Source: Nocardioides sp. J54 (lineage in GTDB: Bacteria; Actinomycetota; Actinomycetes; Propionibacteriales; Nocardioidaceae). From it: a stretch of DNA of 45,621 bases. The notes under the pieces were generated by a model. The model searched no databases and had not been told where the DNA came from. It worked only from the letters and a program-made list of their open reading frames with translations. Made by a program: the position numbers and the translations under genes. Positions 1-8,345 of the stretch are shown here, one piece after another. The DNA is taken from the NCBI RefSeq assembly GCF_000519005.1, contig NZ_JAER01000035.1, positions 1 through 45,621 of the forward strand. Direction: 5' to 3'. Position 1 is the stretch's first letter. Each line of letters starts with the position of its first letter.

Positions 1-608
1 ACGTGGCCGGTGTCGCTGGGCTCGTCGACGTCGAAGTGGCGGTGGTCGCTGGCCCGCTGCCGCTCGGCCTCCGCGTGGTCCGGGTCGAACCGAACGACGG
101 CTTCGGCCACCAACCTCTCGAGCTGCTTCCAGCCGACGTCGTCGACGGCGGCGTCGAGCTGTCGGTCCACGAACTCGGCCGCCTCAGGACTGAGCGGGTG
201 GGTGAGGTCGGAGATCCGCTGCGCCTTCCACGTGTCGACCCGTCCGGCGACGACGGCCCGGTAGAGGCGGGGCAGGCGCCAGGCGCACTCGATGACCTGA
301 CCGACGTAGGCGCGGCCACCGATCGGTGAGCGGCCGAGGACCGCGATGAGTTCCATCAACGCGAACTCACTGACGAGGGGTGCACCGGGGCCGGCGATCG
401 GGACACCGGTGTCGACCACCCCGTCAAGCAGCGTCGCCGCACCTTCAGGGGAGTCGAGGGTGTTCTGGTCGGCCCAGGCGACGATGGCGATCCACTCGTC
501 GATCCAGAGGTTCTTGCGGGCGTCGACCCGTGACCTGATCTCGGTCAGGAGCTCGGGCACGGAGCGGCCGTCGTACTGGCCGATCGATGCGTTGGTTCCG
601 AGATCCAT
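1..608 (-). CDS. DUF222 / HNH endonuclease family protein, 3' end outside window
   Basis: The reverse strand is open from an ATG at 608 to the left edge, giving about 202 residues without a stop. The N-terminal region reads MDLGTNASIGQYDGRSVPEL and continues through a helical region with motifs such as LPRLYRAVVAGRVDTWKAQR and LSPEAAEFVDRQLD, which is the usual look of the DUF222 domain. In Nocardioides and related actinobacteria this domain normally precedes a C-terminal HNH nuclease domain, which would lie outside the window. These genes are multicopy in such genomes and their role is not established; a nuclease role is inferred from the family. An inverted repeat at 659-695 lies just upstream. 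Family assignment is good, but the HNH part is not seen. Confidence 0.82.
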   Translation of the reverse strand, partial: MDLGTNASIGQYDGRSVPELLTEIRSRVDARKNLWIDEWIAIVAWADQNTLDSPEGAATLLDGVVDTGVPIAGPGAPLVSEFALMELIAVLGRSPIGGRAYVGQVIECAWRLPRLYRAVVAGRVDTWKAQRISDLTHPLSPEAAEFVDRQLDAAVDDVGWKQLERLVAEAVVRFDPDHAEAERQRASDHRHFDVDEPSDTGH

Positions 609-658
609 GACTGGATTCTTCCAGAGACCACCGACGCAAAGGTCGGCCGGAAACCCGC

Positions 659-695
659 CTGTGGACTGGGGATTCTCCGGATTCTCTATCCACAG
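659..695. promoter_or_regulatory. inverted repeat upstream of the DUF222 gene
   Basis: CTGTGGA at 659-665 is matched by TCCACAG at 689-695. The loop holds a duplicated word, GGATTCT, at 670-676 and 679-685. It lies 51 bases before the DUF222 start codon, so it may be part of that gene's promoter or operator. The function is inferred from position only. Confidence 0.4.
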
Positions 696-708
696 TCCGC
701 CTTGAAGG

Positions 709-762
709 CCCGGTGGTTTCGAGGCTCCTCGCTAGCGCTCGTCGCACCTCAACCACCGGGAG
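709..762 (+). repeat. 54 bp palindromic dispersed repeat, left copy
   Basis: The ends are a perfect 10 bp inverted repeat, CCCGGTGGTT (709-718) and AACCACCGGG (751-760), around a core with the palindrome GCTAGC and flanking CTCCTC/GCTCGTCG words. A second copy, inverted, lies at 45526-45579 and differs at only a few positions. No transposase is nearby. This is probably a REP-like or MITE-like dispersed element. Confidence 0.75.
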
Positions 763-985
763 CTGGGTGCACGCCGAGACCAACACCGCCCCACCTACGA
801 CCCGCGAGCCGACAGGCGGACCCGACCACCTCCCCAGTCCTCTCGTCGCTGCCTTTCGCAGCTGTGCCAGCTGCGTGACCGCAGCCCACCGGGACCATCC
901 CCGTCCACCTACGCAACCGCAAGCCGACCGCCGGACCGGACTACCTACCCAGCCATCTTGTCGCCGGCTCTGGGAGCCGTGCCGA

Positions 986-2419
986 TCACCCCACCCCGAG
1001 CCGCCGCAGCGCCCGCTCGGCGGCGTTGAACCCGCACATCCCGTGCACCCCGCCGCCGGGCGGGGTGGCGGAGGAGCAGAGGTAGACGCCGTCGATGCCG
1101 AGCCAGTAGGGGTCGAGGGTGGGGCGGGGGCGGAAGAGGAGCTGGCGGGCGGTGTTGGCGCCGGCGGAGATGTCGCCGCCGACGTAGTTCGCGTTGTAGG
1201 TTTCGAGCGCCGCCGGGCCGCGGGTGGAGACGGCGAGGACGCGGTCGCGGAAGCCGGGGGCGAAGCGCTCGACCTGGCCGAGGATCGCATCGGTGGCGTC
1301 GCCGGTGTAGCCGTGCGGGACGTGGGCGTAGGCGTAGACCGGGTTGACCGGGCCGGAGGAGCGGGAGGGGTCGGCGAGGTACTGCTGGCCGAGCAGGACG
1401 AAGGGGCGCTCGGGCATCCGGCCGCGGGCCGTGTCCTTCTCGACGGCGGCGACCTGCTCCGCCGTACCGCCGAGGTGCACGGTGCCGGCGCGGCGGCAGG
1501 TCTCGTTGGTCCACGGGATGTCGCCCTCGACGGCGAGGTCGACCTTGAAGGCGGCCGGGCCGTAGCGGAAGCGGGTCAGGCCGCGACGCACCCGGGCGGG
1601 GAGGTGGTCGCCGAGGATGCGACGGGCACCAGCCGGCGCCGTGTCGAGCAGTACGACGTCCGGCCGGCCCCCGACGAGGTCGTGGAGCTGCTCCAGCGAG
1701 TCAGCGCAGAAGTCCGTCACGACGCGTCCACCGAGCTCGGCGAGCTCGGCGAGCAGGGCCCGGGTGATCGCCTCGGTACCGCCCTCGGCGACGGGCCAGC
1801 CGACGGCGTGGGCGGAGGCGGCGAGCAGGAGCCCGACGGAGGTGGTCAGCGGCGTGTCGAGACGGCCGAAGGCGTGCGCGGCGGCGCCCATGAACAGCGC
1901 GCGGGCGGGGTCGTCGCGGAAGCGGGCGCTCGCCCACGTCGCGGGGAGGAGCGCCTTGGCGCCGAACCGGCCGAACGAGACGGGGTGCCGGGGCAGGTGC
2001 ACCACCGGTTGCAGCACCTCGCCCATGAGGTCGTCGAAGCGGCGCACGATCGGGGAGAAGGTCCTCCGCCAGCGCTCACCGTCCTCGCCGAGCGTGGCGA
2101 CGGAGGCGTGCAGGTCGCGGGAGGCGACGCCGGCGCGGCCGTCGTCGAGCGGGTGGGCCAGGTCGACCTCGGGCCACGACCAGCGCAGGCCGTGCCGGTC
2201 GAGGCGGAGGGAGGCGAGGAAGGGCGAGGCCACTCCGGTCGGGTGGAAGGCCGCGCACTCGTCGTGCAGCACGCCGGGCACGGTGAGCTCGCTGGAGCGG
2301 GCGCCGCCGCCGGGCCGTCCCTGCGCCTCGACCACCGTCACGGCGAGCCCGGCCTGCGCGAGCCGGATCGCGCCGGCGAGGCCGTTCGGTCCGCTGCCGA
2401 CGACGACGGCTGTGCCCAT
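986..2419 (-). CDS. CrtI-like NAD(P)/FAD-dependent oxidoreductase
   Basis: The 477-residue protein opens MGTAVVVGSGPNGLAGAIRL, the GxGxxG dinucleotide-binding fold for FAD, followed by a second conserved stretch with RPGGGARSSEL. The C-terminal part, LIDGVYLCSSATPPGGGVHG-like, is the second FAD contact of the phytoene desaturase (CrtI)/PYROXD2 family. It probably is a flavin-dependent dehydrogenase or oxidase; the substrate cannot be read. There is no crtB or other carotenoid gene beside it, so a carotenoid role is unlikely to be safe. The ATG at 2419 is chosen because the Rossmann motif starts there; a longer frame upstream to 2566 adds unlike sequence. The gene diverges from the secreted nuclease-like gene at 2552. 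Confidence 0.85.
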   Translation of the reverse strand: MGTAVVVGSGPNGLAGAIRLAQAGLAVTVVEAQGRPGGGARSSELTVPGVLHDECAAFHPTGVASPFLASLRLDRHGLRWSWPEVDLAHPLDDGRAGVASRDLHASVATLGEDGERWRRTFSPIVRRFDDLMGEVLQPVVHLPRHPVSFGRFGAKALLPATWASARFRDDPARALFMGAAAHAFGRLDTPLTTSVGLLLAASAHAVGWPVAEGGTEAITRALLAELAELGGRVVTDFCADSLEQLHDLVGGRPDVVLLDTAPAGARRILGDHLPARVRRGLTRFRYGPAAFKVDLAVEGDIPWTNETCRRAGTVHLGGTAEQVAAVEKDTARGRMPERPFVLLGQQYLADPSRSSGPVNPVYAYAHVPHGYTGDATDAILGQVERFAPGFRDRVLAVSTRGPAALETYNANYVGGDISAGANTARQLLFRPRPTLDPYWLGIDGVYLCSSATPPGGGVHGMCGFNAAERALRRLGVG

Positions 2420-2551
2420 GCCCGGGACGGTACCGGTCGACGCCGCGGCGTAGTCCTCGCGGGCCAGCAGGTCGAGCCGATCGACATCGCCGTCGATGCC
2501 CGGGTCGGCACCGGTCCGACCTACGGTGGAGCGCCCGAACGGAGGAGCCCC

Positions 2552-4207
2552 GTGTCCCACCGCCACCGAACCGTCGCCACCGGCACCGTCCCCGGCACCG
2601 TTCCCAGCACCGTCCCCAGCATCGTCCTGGGCCTGCTGGTCGCGCTGCTGCTCGGCCTGCTCGGCGCCGTGGCCGGTCCTGCCCAGGCTGCCCGCACGCC
2701 GACGGTCACCGGGCTGGCCGCGGCCGGCCAGGACTGGGCGGCCGCGCGGCTCAAGGTGCGCTGGAAGGCCGTCCCGGGCGCGACCTACCAGGTCCGCTGG
2801 GCGCGGAGCCGGGCTGCGCTGGCGAGGGCGGAGGTGCAGCGGGTGGAGAACCGGGCGGCGACGTCACCGACCCTGGGCAACCGCTGCGTGACCTGGTACG
2901 CCCAGGTCCGCGCGGTGCGCAAGGGCTCGGCCGGTGCCTGGTCCCGGCCGAAGGGACTGCGCTTCACGCGTGGCCCGGTCGGCACACCCCGGCTGACCGG
3001 CCCCGCCTCGGCGCAGACCAGCGAGCAGGCCGTCCGGTTCACGTGGACGGCGGCGCGGTACGCCGCCCGTTACCGCCTCGACTGGTCGGCGGCGGCGCAC
3101 GGCCACTGGGCCGGCTTCGCCCACAACTACACGCGGTGGCTGGCAGCGGGCGCCCGGTCGGCCGTCATCCCCGTCCCGGCCACCCCGGCCCCGGGGGACC
3201 GCTTCCTCGCCCCGGCCTACGGCAACGCGGTCTACGCACAGCTGCAGTACGACAACACCTGCATGCCGAAGGCGCACCGCACCAAGTACGTCGGCGCCTT
3301 CCCCCGTCCGCGCGACCCCGGGACCGGGGACCTGGTCAGCGTGGGCTCCTACAACGTCGAGCTGTCGCCGACGACGAGCTCGCGGCCACGCAAGATCGCC
3401 AACATCGCCGACAACATCGCGCGCCGGGGTCTCGACGTCGTCGCGCTGCAGGAGGCCAAGGAGCAGACCGCGAAGGACCTGGTCCGGCGCCTCGCCGATG
3501 CCGAGGGCCAGAAGGACTGGGCCCACTGGGGCGTCGGCGCGCAGCGGGTGCTCTGGCGCACCGGCGCCTGGCGGGCGGCCCTCGGCGGCAAGGTCGACGT
3601 GGGCCGCGCCTCCGACAAGTCCGCGGCCACGCCGCTGCCGGCGCCGGCCGTCCGGCTCACACCCGCGCTGGGCGCCTGGGCGCCGGGCCGGCAGGACATC
3701 TTCGTCGTCTCGGTCCACCTGGAGGACCGGCGTCGCTTCGACGCCGGGGCCACCGTCAAGGAGCGCAAGCGCGACGCCCACCTCGCGGCCAGCGCACTTC
3801 TCGACAGGATCGCCGCCGTCAACCGCGGCGGCGTGCCGACGCTGGTGCTGGGGGACCTCAAGGGCAACTTCGGCGGCGGCGGGCTGCCGGCCGGTGCGGG
3901 CTACTGCGACGAGAACACCGGCTGCGTCGGCGAGGGCCAGCCGACGTTCGTGCGCGCGGGCTTCTGGGACGCCCAGAGCGCGGTCACCAAGGTCGGCATC
4001 GAGTACGGCACCGTCAACAAGCACGTCGCCAAGCAGCCGGTCTCGGTGACCGGCGTCGGCGGCCGCACCGACCACATCCTCGCCCGGGGCACCGGCGGCT
4101 TCACCTTCTACCGCAACGTCGTCGCGACGTACGGCGACGCGTCGGCCTCCCAGCAGCCCGACCACAACCTCGTCATCGCGAGGGTCGTCGTCCCGCGCCT
4201 TCCCTGA
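2552..4207 (+). CDS. secreted endonuclease/exonuclease/phosphatase family protein
   Basis: The GTG start at 2552 follows a GGAGGAG ribosome site with 4 bases spacing. The 551-residue product begins with a long signal peptide: a basic n-region, TVP repeats, then a Leu/Val-rich core ending in GPAQA. Residues about 50-270 resemble fibronectin type III-like beta domains (RWARSR, RFTWTAARYAARYRLDW). The C-terminal half carries EEP motifs: SYNVE, ALQEAKE (metal-binding Glu), SVHLED, LVLGDLKGN in the GDFN position, TDHILARG and QPDHNLVIARV (catalytic His). It is probably an extracellular nuclease or phosphodiesterase. GDLKGN instead of GDFN is a variation to note. Confidence 0.85.
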   Translation: MSHRHRTVATGTVPGTVPSTVPSIVLGLLVALLLGLLGAVAGPAQAARTPTVTGLAAAGQDWAAARLKVRWKAVPGATYQVRWARSRAALARAEVQRVENRAATSPTLGNRCVTWYAQVRAVRKGSAGAWSRPKGLRFTRGPVGTPRLTGPASAQTSEQAVRFTWTAARYAARYRLDWSAAAHGHWAGFAHNYTRWLAAGARSAVIPVPATPAPGDRFLAPAYGNAVYAQLQYDNTCMPKAHRTKYVGAFPRPRDPGTGDLVSVGSYNVELSPTTSSRPRKIANIADNIARRGLDVVALQEAKEQTAKDLVRRLADAEGQKDWAHWGVGAQRVLWRTGAWRAALGGKVDVGRASDKSAATPLPAPAVRLTPALGAWAPGRQDIFVVSVHLEDRRRFDAGATVKERKRDAHLAASALLDRIAAVNRGGVPTLVLGDLKGNFGGGGLPAGAGYCDENTGCVGEGQPTFVRAGFWDAQSAVTKVGIEYGTVNKHVAKQPVSVTGVGGRTDHILARGTGGFTFYRNVVATYGDASASQQPDHNLVIARVVVPRLP

Positions 4208-4276
4208 CCCGCCCCGCGCGGCAACGCAGCAAGAACGGTCAAGCGCAGGAGGCCCGGACCGGTCCACACTCGTCGT

Positions 4277-5227
4277 GTGACCACCACCCCGAGCGGCCGT
4301 GACCGCCTGCGCGAGCTCCTCGACGCCGTGCTCGACGAGGACAACCGCACGCTCGGCGACATGGCCGGGGGCGCCCACGCGTCGCCGTACCACTTCAGCC
4401 GGATGCTCTCCCGCGACGTCGGCGAGGCGCCGGTCGCCCTGCGGCGACGGGTGATGCTCGAGCGCGCGGCGTGGCGGCTGCGGCACGGCGTGACGGTCAC
4501 CGACGCCGCGTGGGAGGCGGGCTACGAGTCCGTCGAGGGCTTCAGCCGGGCGTTCACCCGCGCGTTCGGGCACGCCCCCAGCGAGACCGGCGCCGCCGGC
4601 GGCAGCGTGTGGCTGCCCGCCGCCAACGGCATCCACTTCCACCCGCCCACGAGCCTGTGGGTGCACAGCACGGAGCAGACGATGAACCCGGTCACCGATC
4701 AGCAGGTCCGCCACGACCTCGACGACACCCGCCTTCTCATCGAGCACGCCAAGGGCATCAGCGACGACGAGTGGACCCGCGTCCGGGTGCCCGGCCACGA
4801 GGTCGCGGCCTGGGAGGGGCCCGAGGAGTCCGTCGCGGTCGTCCTCGAGCGGACCGTCTTCGCCAAGGAGGTGTGGCTCGCGGCCATCGAGGGGACCGAC
4901 TTCCCCGCCGTCGACCGGCAACCCACCCCGGCCGCGCTGCTCGAGCGGCACGACGCGGTCGCCGGGCGCTGGCTCGCCACCGTCCGCGACATCGACCGGC
5001 GCGGGGGCTGGGACGACCTGATCATCGACGCGCTGTGCGAGCCGCCCGAGTCGTTCGTGCTCAGCAGCATCGTCGCCCACGTGCTCACCTACAGCGGCTA
5101 CCGACGCCTGCTCGTGCGGTCGTGGCTGCGCGGCACCGGCCTCGACCTCGACGACGGCGACCCCATCAACTGGCTGCGCCGCGAGCTCGACGAGCACCGA
5201 GACACCCCCACCGGAGGAGACCGATGA
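4277..5227 (+). CDS. AraC-type HTH regulator fused to a DinB-like domain
   Basis: The 316-residue protein starts at a GTG (TTTPSGRDR follows). Residues about 10-105 form an AraC/XylS double helix-turn-helix: LGDMAGGAHASPYHFSRMLS, then VTDAAWEAGYESVEGFSRAF and the closing GHAP. Residues about 140-300 are helical and resemble the DinB four-helix domain (QQVRHDLDDTRLLIEHA; IVAHVLTYSGYRR). This arrangement suggests a transcription regulator with a sensing domain in the DinB fold; the ligand is unknown. Its stop overlaps the ATG of the reductase gene (ATGA at 5224-5227), so the two are translationally coupled and likely work together. Confidence 0.82.
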   Translation: MTTTPSGRDRLRELLDAVLDEDNRTLGDMAGGAHASPYHFSRMLSRDVGEAPVALRRRVMLERAAWRLRHGVTVTDAAWEAGYESVEGFSRAFTRAFGHAPSETGAAGGSVWLPAANGIHFHPPTSLWVHSTEQTMNPVTDQQVRHDLDDTRLLIEHAKGISDDEWTRVRVPGHEVAAWEGPEESVAVVLERTVFAKEVWLAAIEGTDFPAVDRQPTPAALLERHDAVAGRWLATVRDIDRRGGWDDLIIDALCEPPESFVLSSIVAHVLTYSGYRRLLVRSWLRGTGLDLDDGDPINWLRRELDEHRDTPTGGDR

Positions 5228-5784
5228 CCCGCACCACCTACTACACCGCCACCACCCTCGACGGCTTCATCGCCGACCCCGACGATTCGCTGGCCTGGCT
5301 GCTGCGCCAGCCGCAGGACGAGGGCGGGCCGCAGGACTACGGCGAGTTCATCAAGCGCATCGGCGCGGTGGTGATGGGCTCGACGACCTACCTGTGGGTG
5401 CGCGACCACCTGCAGCGCACCGGCGAAGACTGGTCCTACTCGATGCCCGCCTGGGTGATGACCAGCCGCGACCTGCCGACGATCGACGGCGCCGACCTGC
5501 GCTTCGCGTCCGGCCCGGTCACCGACGTGTACGACGACCTGCGCTCCGCCGCCGGCGAGCTCGACATCTGGGTGATCGGCGGGGGAGACCTCGCCGGGCA
5601 GTTCGCCGACGCCGGCCTGCTCGACGAGGTCATCGTGTCGATCGCACCGGTGACCCTTGGCGCCGGCCGGCCGGTCCTGCCGCGCCGGCTCGAGCTGCGG
5701 CTCGCCGAGACCGCGCCCAACGGCGCCTTCGTCACCGCGCGCTACGAGGTCGACGGACCGCTGCTGGAGGACCGGAAGGACTGA
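5224..5784 (+). CDS. dihydrofolate reductase family protein (RibD C-terminal-like)
   Basis: The 186-residue protein has the usual length of stand-alone RibD_C/YwjB-like proteins. Visible motifs are YYTATTLDGFIADPDDSLAW at the N-terminus, VMGSTTY (the GRxTY-like position), a strand reading VMTSRDLP, and IWVIGGGDLAGQFADAGLLD, the glycine-rich NADPH-binding loop of the DHFR fold. The substrate is unknown; the family is generally annotated as a reductase without a fixed pathway. A GGAGGAGA ribosome site lies inside the end of the preceding AraC-DinB gene, and the ATGA overlap indicates an operon. Confidence 0.88.
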   Translation: MTRTTYYTATTLDGFIADPDDSLAWLLRQPQDEGGPQDYGEFIKRIGAVVMGSTTYLWVRDHLQRTGEDWSYSMPAWVMTSRDLPTIDGADLRFASGPVTDVYDDLRSAAGELDIWVIGGGDLAGQFADAGLLDEVIVSIAPVTLGAGRPVLPRRLELRLAETAPNGAFVTARYEVDGPLLEDRKD

Positions 5785-5865
5785 CGTACCTCCTTGCTGC
5801 CCGGCAGCGGCCTTGACAGCGGGGGCATGGTGGAGGGAGTCGGACCACAGTCTCGGGAGGACACC

Positions 5866-7707
5866 GTGCGCCGTACTCACCTCCGTCGCGGAGCCGTGCT
5901 GGCCGCTGCGACCACCGTCGCCCTGACCATCGCGCTCGTCGCGCCCGGCCCCGCGCCGGCGAAGCCCGGGCCGAAGCCGCCGCCGAAGGTCGCGACCGCG
6001 ACCGGGTTCGGCGGTGCGGTCAGCTCCGTCGACCCCGACGCGACCCGGATCGGGCTGGAGGTGCTGCGCCGCGGCGGCACCGCCGCCGACGCCGCGGTCG
6101 CCACCGCAGCGGCGCTCGGGGTCACCGAGCCCTACAGCGCCGGCATCGGCGGCGGCGGGTACTTCGTGCACTACGACGCCCGCACCGGCGAGGTCACCAC
6201 CATCGACGGCCGCGAGACCGCGCCGGCCGCGATGCAGCCGGACGCCTTCATCGCCCCGGAGACCGGCGAGCCCTGGCCGTTCACCCCCGACCTCGTCACC
6301 AGCGGCGTCTCGGTCGGCGTGCCCGGCACGCCCGCCACCTGGCAGGAGGCCCTCGACCGGTGGGGCAAGCTGTCGCTCAAGAAGGCGCTGCAGCCCGCAG
6401 CCGACCTGGCCCAGCACGGCTTCGTCGTCGACCCGACCTTCGCCCTGCAGACCAGCGAGAACTCCGAGCGCTTCCGCACCTTCACCAGCTCGAAGAAGCT
6501 CTTCCTGCCCGGCGGCAAGGCGCCGGAGGTCGGCAGCGTCTTCCGCAACAAGGACCTCGCCCGCACCTACCGCCAGCTCGGCGCCCACGGCGTCGACTGG
6601 CTCTACCGCGGCGCGCTCGGCAAGGAGGTCGCCCGCACCGTGCAGCGGCCGCCGCTCAGCGGCGAGACCGACCTGCCGGTGCCCACCGGCGACATGACCA
6701 CCGCCGACCTCGCGGCCTACCGCGCGCTCGTGCAGGCGCCGACGGCGGTCGACTACCGCGGCAACGACGTCTACGGCATGGCGCCGTCGTCGTCCGGCGG
6801 CACCACCGTCGGCGAGGCGCTCAACATCCTCGAGCAGCTCGAGCCGCCCGCCGACGACGTCGCCGCGCTGCACCAGTACCTCGAGGCCAGCGCCCTCGCC
6901 TTCGCCGACCGCGGCAGGTACGTCGGCGACCCCGCCTACGTCGACGTCCCCGTCGACGCCCTCCTCGACGACACCTTCGCCAGGGAGCGGGCGTGCCGGG
7001 TCGACCCCGACGCGGCCGCGACCAAGCCCGTCCCGGCCGGTGACGTCACGTCGTACGACGGCGTGTGCGACGCGCCCGCCGGCGACGGTGCCGAGGACCC
7101 GGACACCGAGAACCTCTCCACCACCCACCTCACCACCGCCGACCGGTGGGGCAACGTCGTCGCCTACACGCTCACCATCGAGCAGACCGGCGGGTCCGGC
7201 ATCGTCGTGCCGGGCCGCGGCTTCCTGCTCAACAACGAGCTCACCGACTTCTCCACCGTCTACGACGAGGCCGACCCGAACCGGATCCAGCCGGGCAAGC
7301 GCCCGCGCAGCTCGATGTCGCCGACGATCGTGCTGCGCGACGGCCAGCCGGTGCTCGCCCTGGGGTCGCCCGGCGGGTCGACGATCATCACCACGGTCCT
7401 GCAGGTGCTCATGAACCGGCTCGACCTCGGCATGAGCCTCCCGGAGGCGGTTGCCGCCCCGCGGGCCTCGCAGCGCAACACGACGAACGTCACTGCCGAG
7501 CAGGCGTTCATCGACGCGTACGGCGACGCGCTGGCGTCGTACGGGCACGGCTTCACCGTCGCCGGGCCACCCGGGTCGAGCGCCTCGGAGATCGGTGCCG
7601 TCGCCGCGGTCGAGCTCGGGCCGGACGGCCGGCTGACGGCCGTGGCCGAGCCCACGCGCCGCGGGGGAGGAGCCGCCGGGGTGGTCCGGCCTACCCTTGT
7701 CCCGTGA
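5866..7707 (+). CDS. ggt: gamma-glutamyltransferase, secreted
   Basis: The GTG at 5866 is preceded by GGGAGG at 5 bases. The 613-residue precursor has an Arg-rich n-region and hydrophobic core (VLAAATTVALTIALVAPG) then a Pro/Lys linker, so export is likely. It has the Ntn-hydrolase layout of gamma-glutamyltranspeptidases: GGTAADAAVATAAAL early, GIGGGGYFVHYD, and STTHLTTADRWGNVVAYT with the autoprocessing nucleophile Thr at about residue 419. PGKRPRSSMSPTIV and LGSPGGS, typical of the small subunit, follow. It should cleave gamma-glutamyl bonds such as those of glutathione. The stop overlaps the GTG of the next gene (GTGA at 7704-7707). Confidence 0.93.
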   Translation: MRRTHLRRGAVLAAATTVALTIALVAPGPAPAKPGPKPPPKVATATGFGGAVSSVDPDATRIGLEVLRRGGTAADAAVATAAALGVTEPYSAGIGGGGYFVHYDARTGEVTTIDGRETAPAAMQPDAFIAPETGEPWPFTPDLVTSGVSVGVPGTPATWQEALDRWGKLSLKKALQPAADLAQHGFVVDPTFALQTSENSERFRTFTSSKKLFLPGGKAPEVGSVFRNKDLARTYRQLGAHGVDWLYRGALGKEVARTVQRPPLSGETDLPVPTGDMTTADLAAYRALVQAPTAVDYRGNDVYGMAPSSSGGTTVGEALNILEQLEPPADDVAALHQYLEASALAFADRGRYVGDPAYVDVPVDALLDDTFARERACRVDPDAAATKPVPAGDVTSYDGVCDAPAGDGAEDPDTENLSTTHLTTADRWGNVVAYTLTIEQTGGSGIVVPGRGFLLNNELTDFSTVYDEADPNRIQPGKRPRSSMSPTIVLRDGQPVLALGSPGGSTIITTVLQVLMNRLDLGMSLPEAVAAPRASQRNTTNVTAEQAFIDAYGDALASYGHGFTVAGPPGSSASEIGAVAAVELGPDGRLTAVAEPTRRGGGAAGVVRPTLVP

Positions 7708-8345
7708 CCTGGGACGGGACGTGGACCGAGATCCGTGACGACGCGGCGCTGACCGCGCTCCTCGGCGAGCCCGCACCCGCGGCGCGCGCCAAGGAGCGGG
7801 ACGTGCTGACCGACGTCGACCGCGACTGGCTGGCGGCCTCGCCGTTCTGCATCGTCGGCACCGCCGACGCCGACGGGCGCTGCGACGTCTCGCCGAAGGG
7901 CGACCCGGCCGGCAGCCTCGTGCACGTCCTCGACGACCGCACCATCGCCATCGCCGAGCGACCGGGCAACCGGCGCGCGGACGGCTACCGCAACGTGCTC
8001 GCCAACCCGCACGTCGGCCTGGTCTTCCTGATCCCGGGCCGTGGCGACACGCTGCGGGTCAACGGCCGCGCCAGGCTGGTCAGCGACGCGCCCTTCTTCG
8101 ACGAGATGGTCGTCAAGGGCCACCGGCCGGTGCTCGCGCTCGTCGTGGAGGTCGAGACGGTCTTCTTCCACTGCGCCAAGGCGTTCCTGCGCTCGCAGCT
8201 GTGGCGCCCGGAGACCTGGGACCCCGAGGGGATCGTCCCGCGGCGCGCCGTGGTGGCGCAGCGCTTCGAGCGGCGGGGTGCGAGCCTCGAGGAGCTCGAC
8301 GCCTACTACGGCCCCAGCTACGAGGAGGGCATCTATGTCTCCTGA
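7704..8345 (+). CDS. pyridoxamine 5'-phosphate oxidase-like FMN flavoprotein
   Basis: The 213-residue protein begins at a GTG overlapping the ggt stop. It reads like the PPOX split-barrel group of the MSMEG_1061 type: FCIVGTADADGRCDVSPKGD, then IAIAERPGNRRADGYRNVLA and VGLVFLIPGRGDTLRVNGRA, which line the FMN/F420-binding barrel. HRPVLALVVEVETVFFHCAKAFLRS follows. Such proteins are flavin-dependent oxidoreductases; the substrate is not known. The 3' end overlaps dapF by 11 bases, placing ggt, this gene and dapF in one transcription unit. Confidence 0.85.
   Translation: MTWDGTWTEIRDDAALTALLGEPAPAARAKERDVLTDVDRDWLAASPFCIVGTADADGRCDVSPKGDPAGSLVHVLDDRTIAIAERPGNRRADGYRNVLANPHVGLVFLIPGRGDTLRVNGRARLVSDAPFFDEMVVKGHRPVLALVVEVETVFFHCAKAFLRSQLWRPETWDPEGIVPRRAVVAQRFERRGASLEELDAYYGPSYEEGIYVS

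Larger units (their letters stand above)
609..985. other. intergenic region with repeat, no gene
   Basis: This 377-base stretch lies between two reverse-strand genes. It contains the inverted repeat at 659-695 and the 54-base palindromic repeat at 709-762. The rest (763-985) is C-rich, with several short CCACCTACG-type words, and I see no credible coding sequence. Open frames through it are extensions of antisense frames of the downstream oxidoreductase gene. Confidence 0.6.

Noticed and set aside
713..2551. Very long open frame on the plus strand running into the EEP gene
   Set aside because: It is antisense to the FAD oxidoreductase and has low-complexity Gly/Ala/Val/Arg composition; the true gene starts at the GTG at 2552 with a good ribosome site.
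2864..5197. 777-residue reverse frame
   Set aside because: Antisense of the EEP and AraC-DinB genes; no recognisable domain.
5098..7776. 892-residue reverse frame
   Set aside because: Antisense of the reductase and gamma-glutamyltransferase genes, which have clear motifs.
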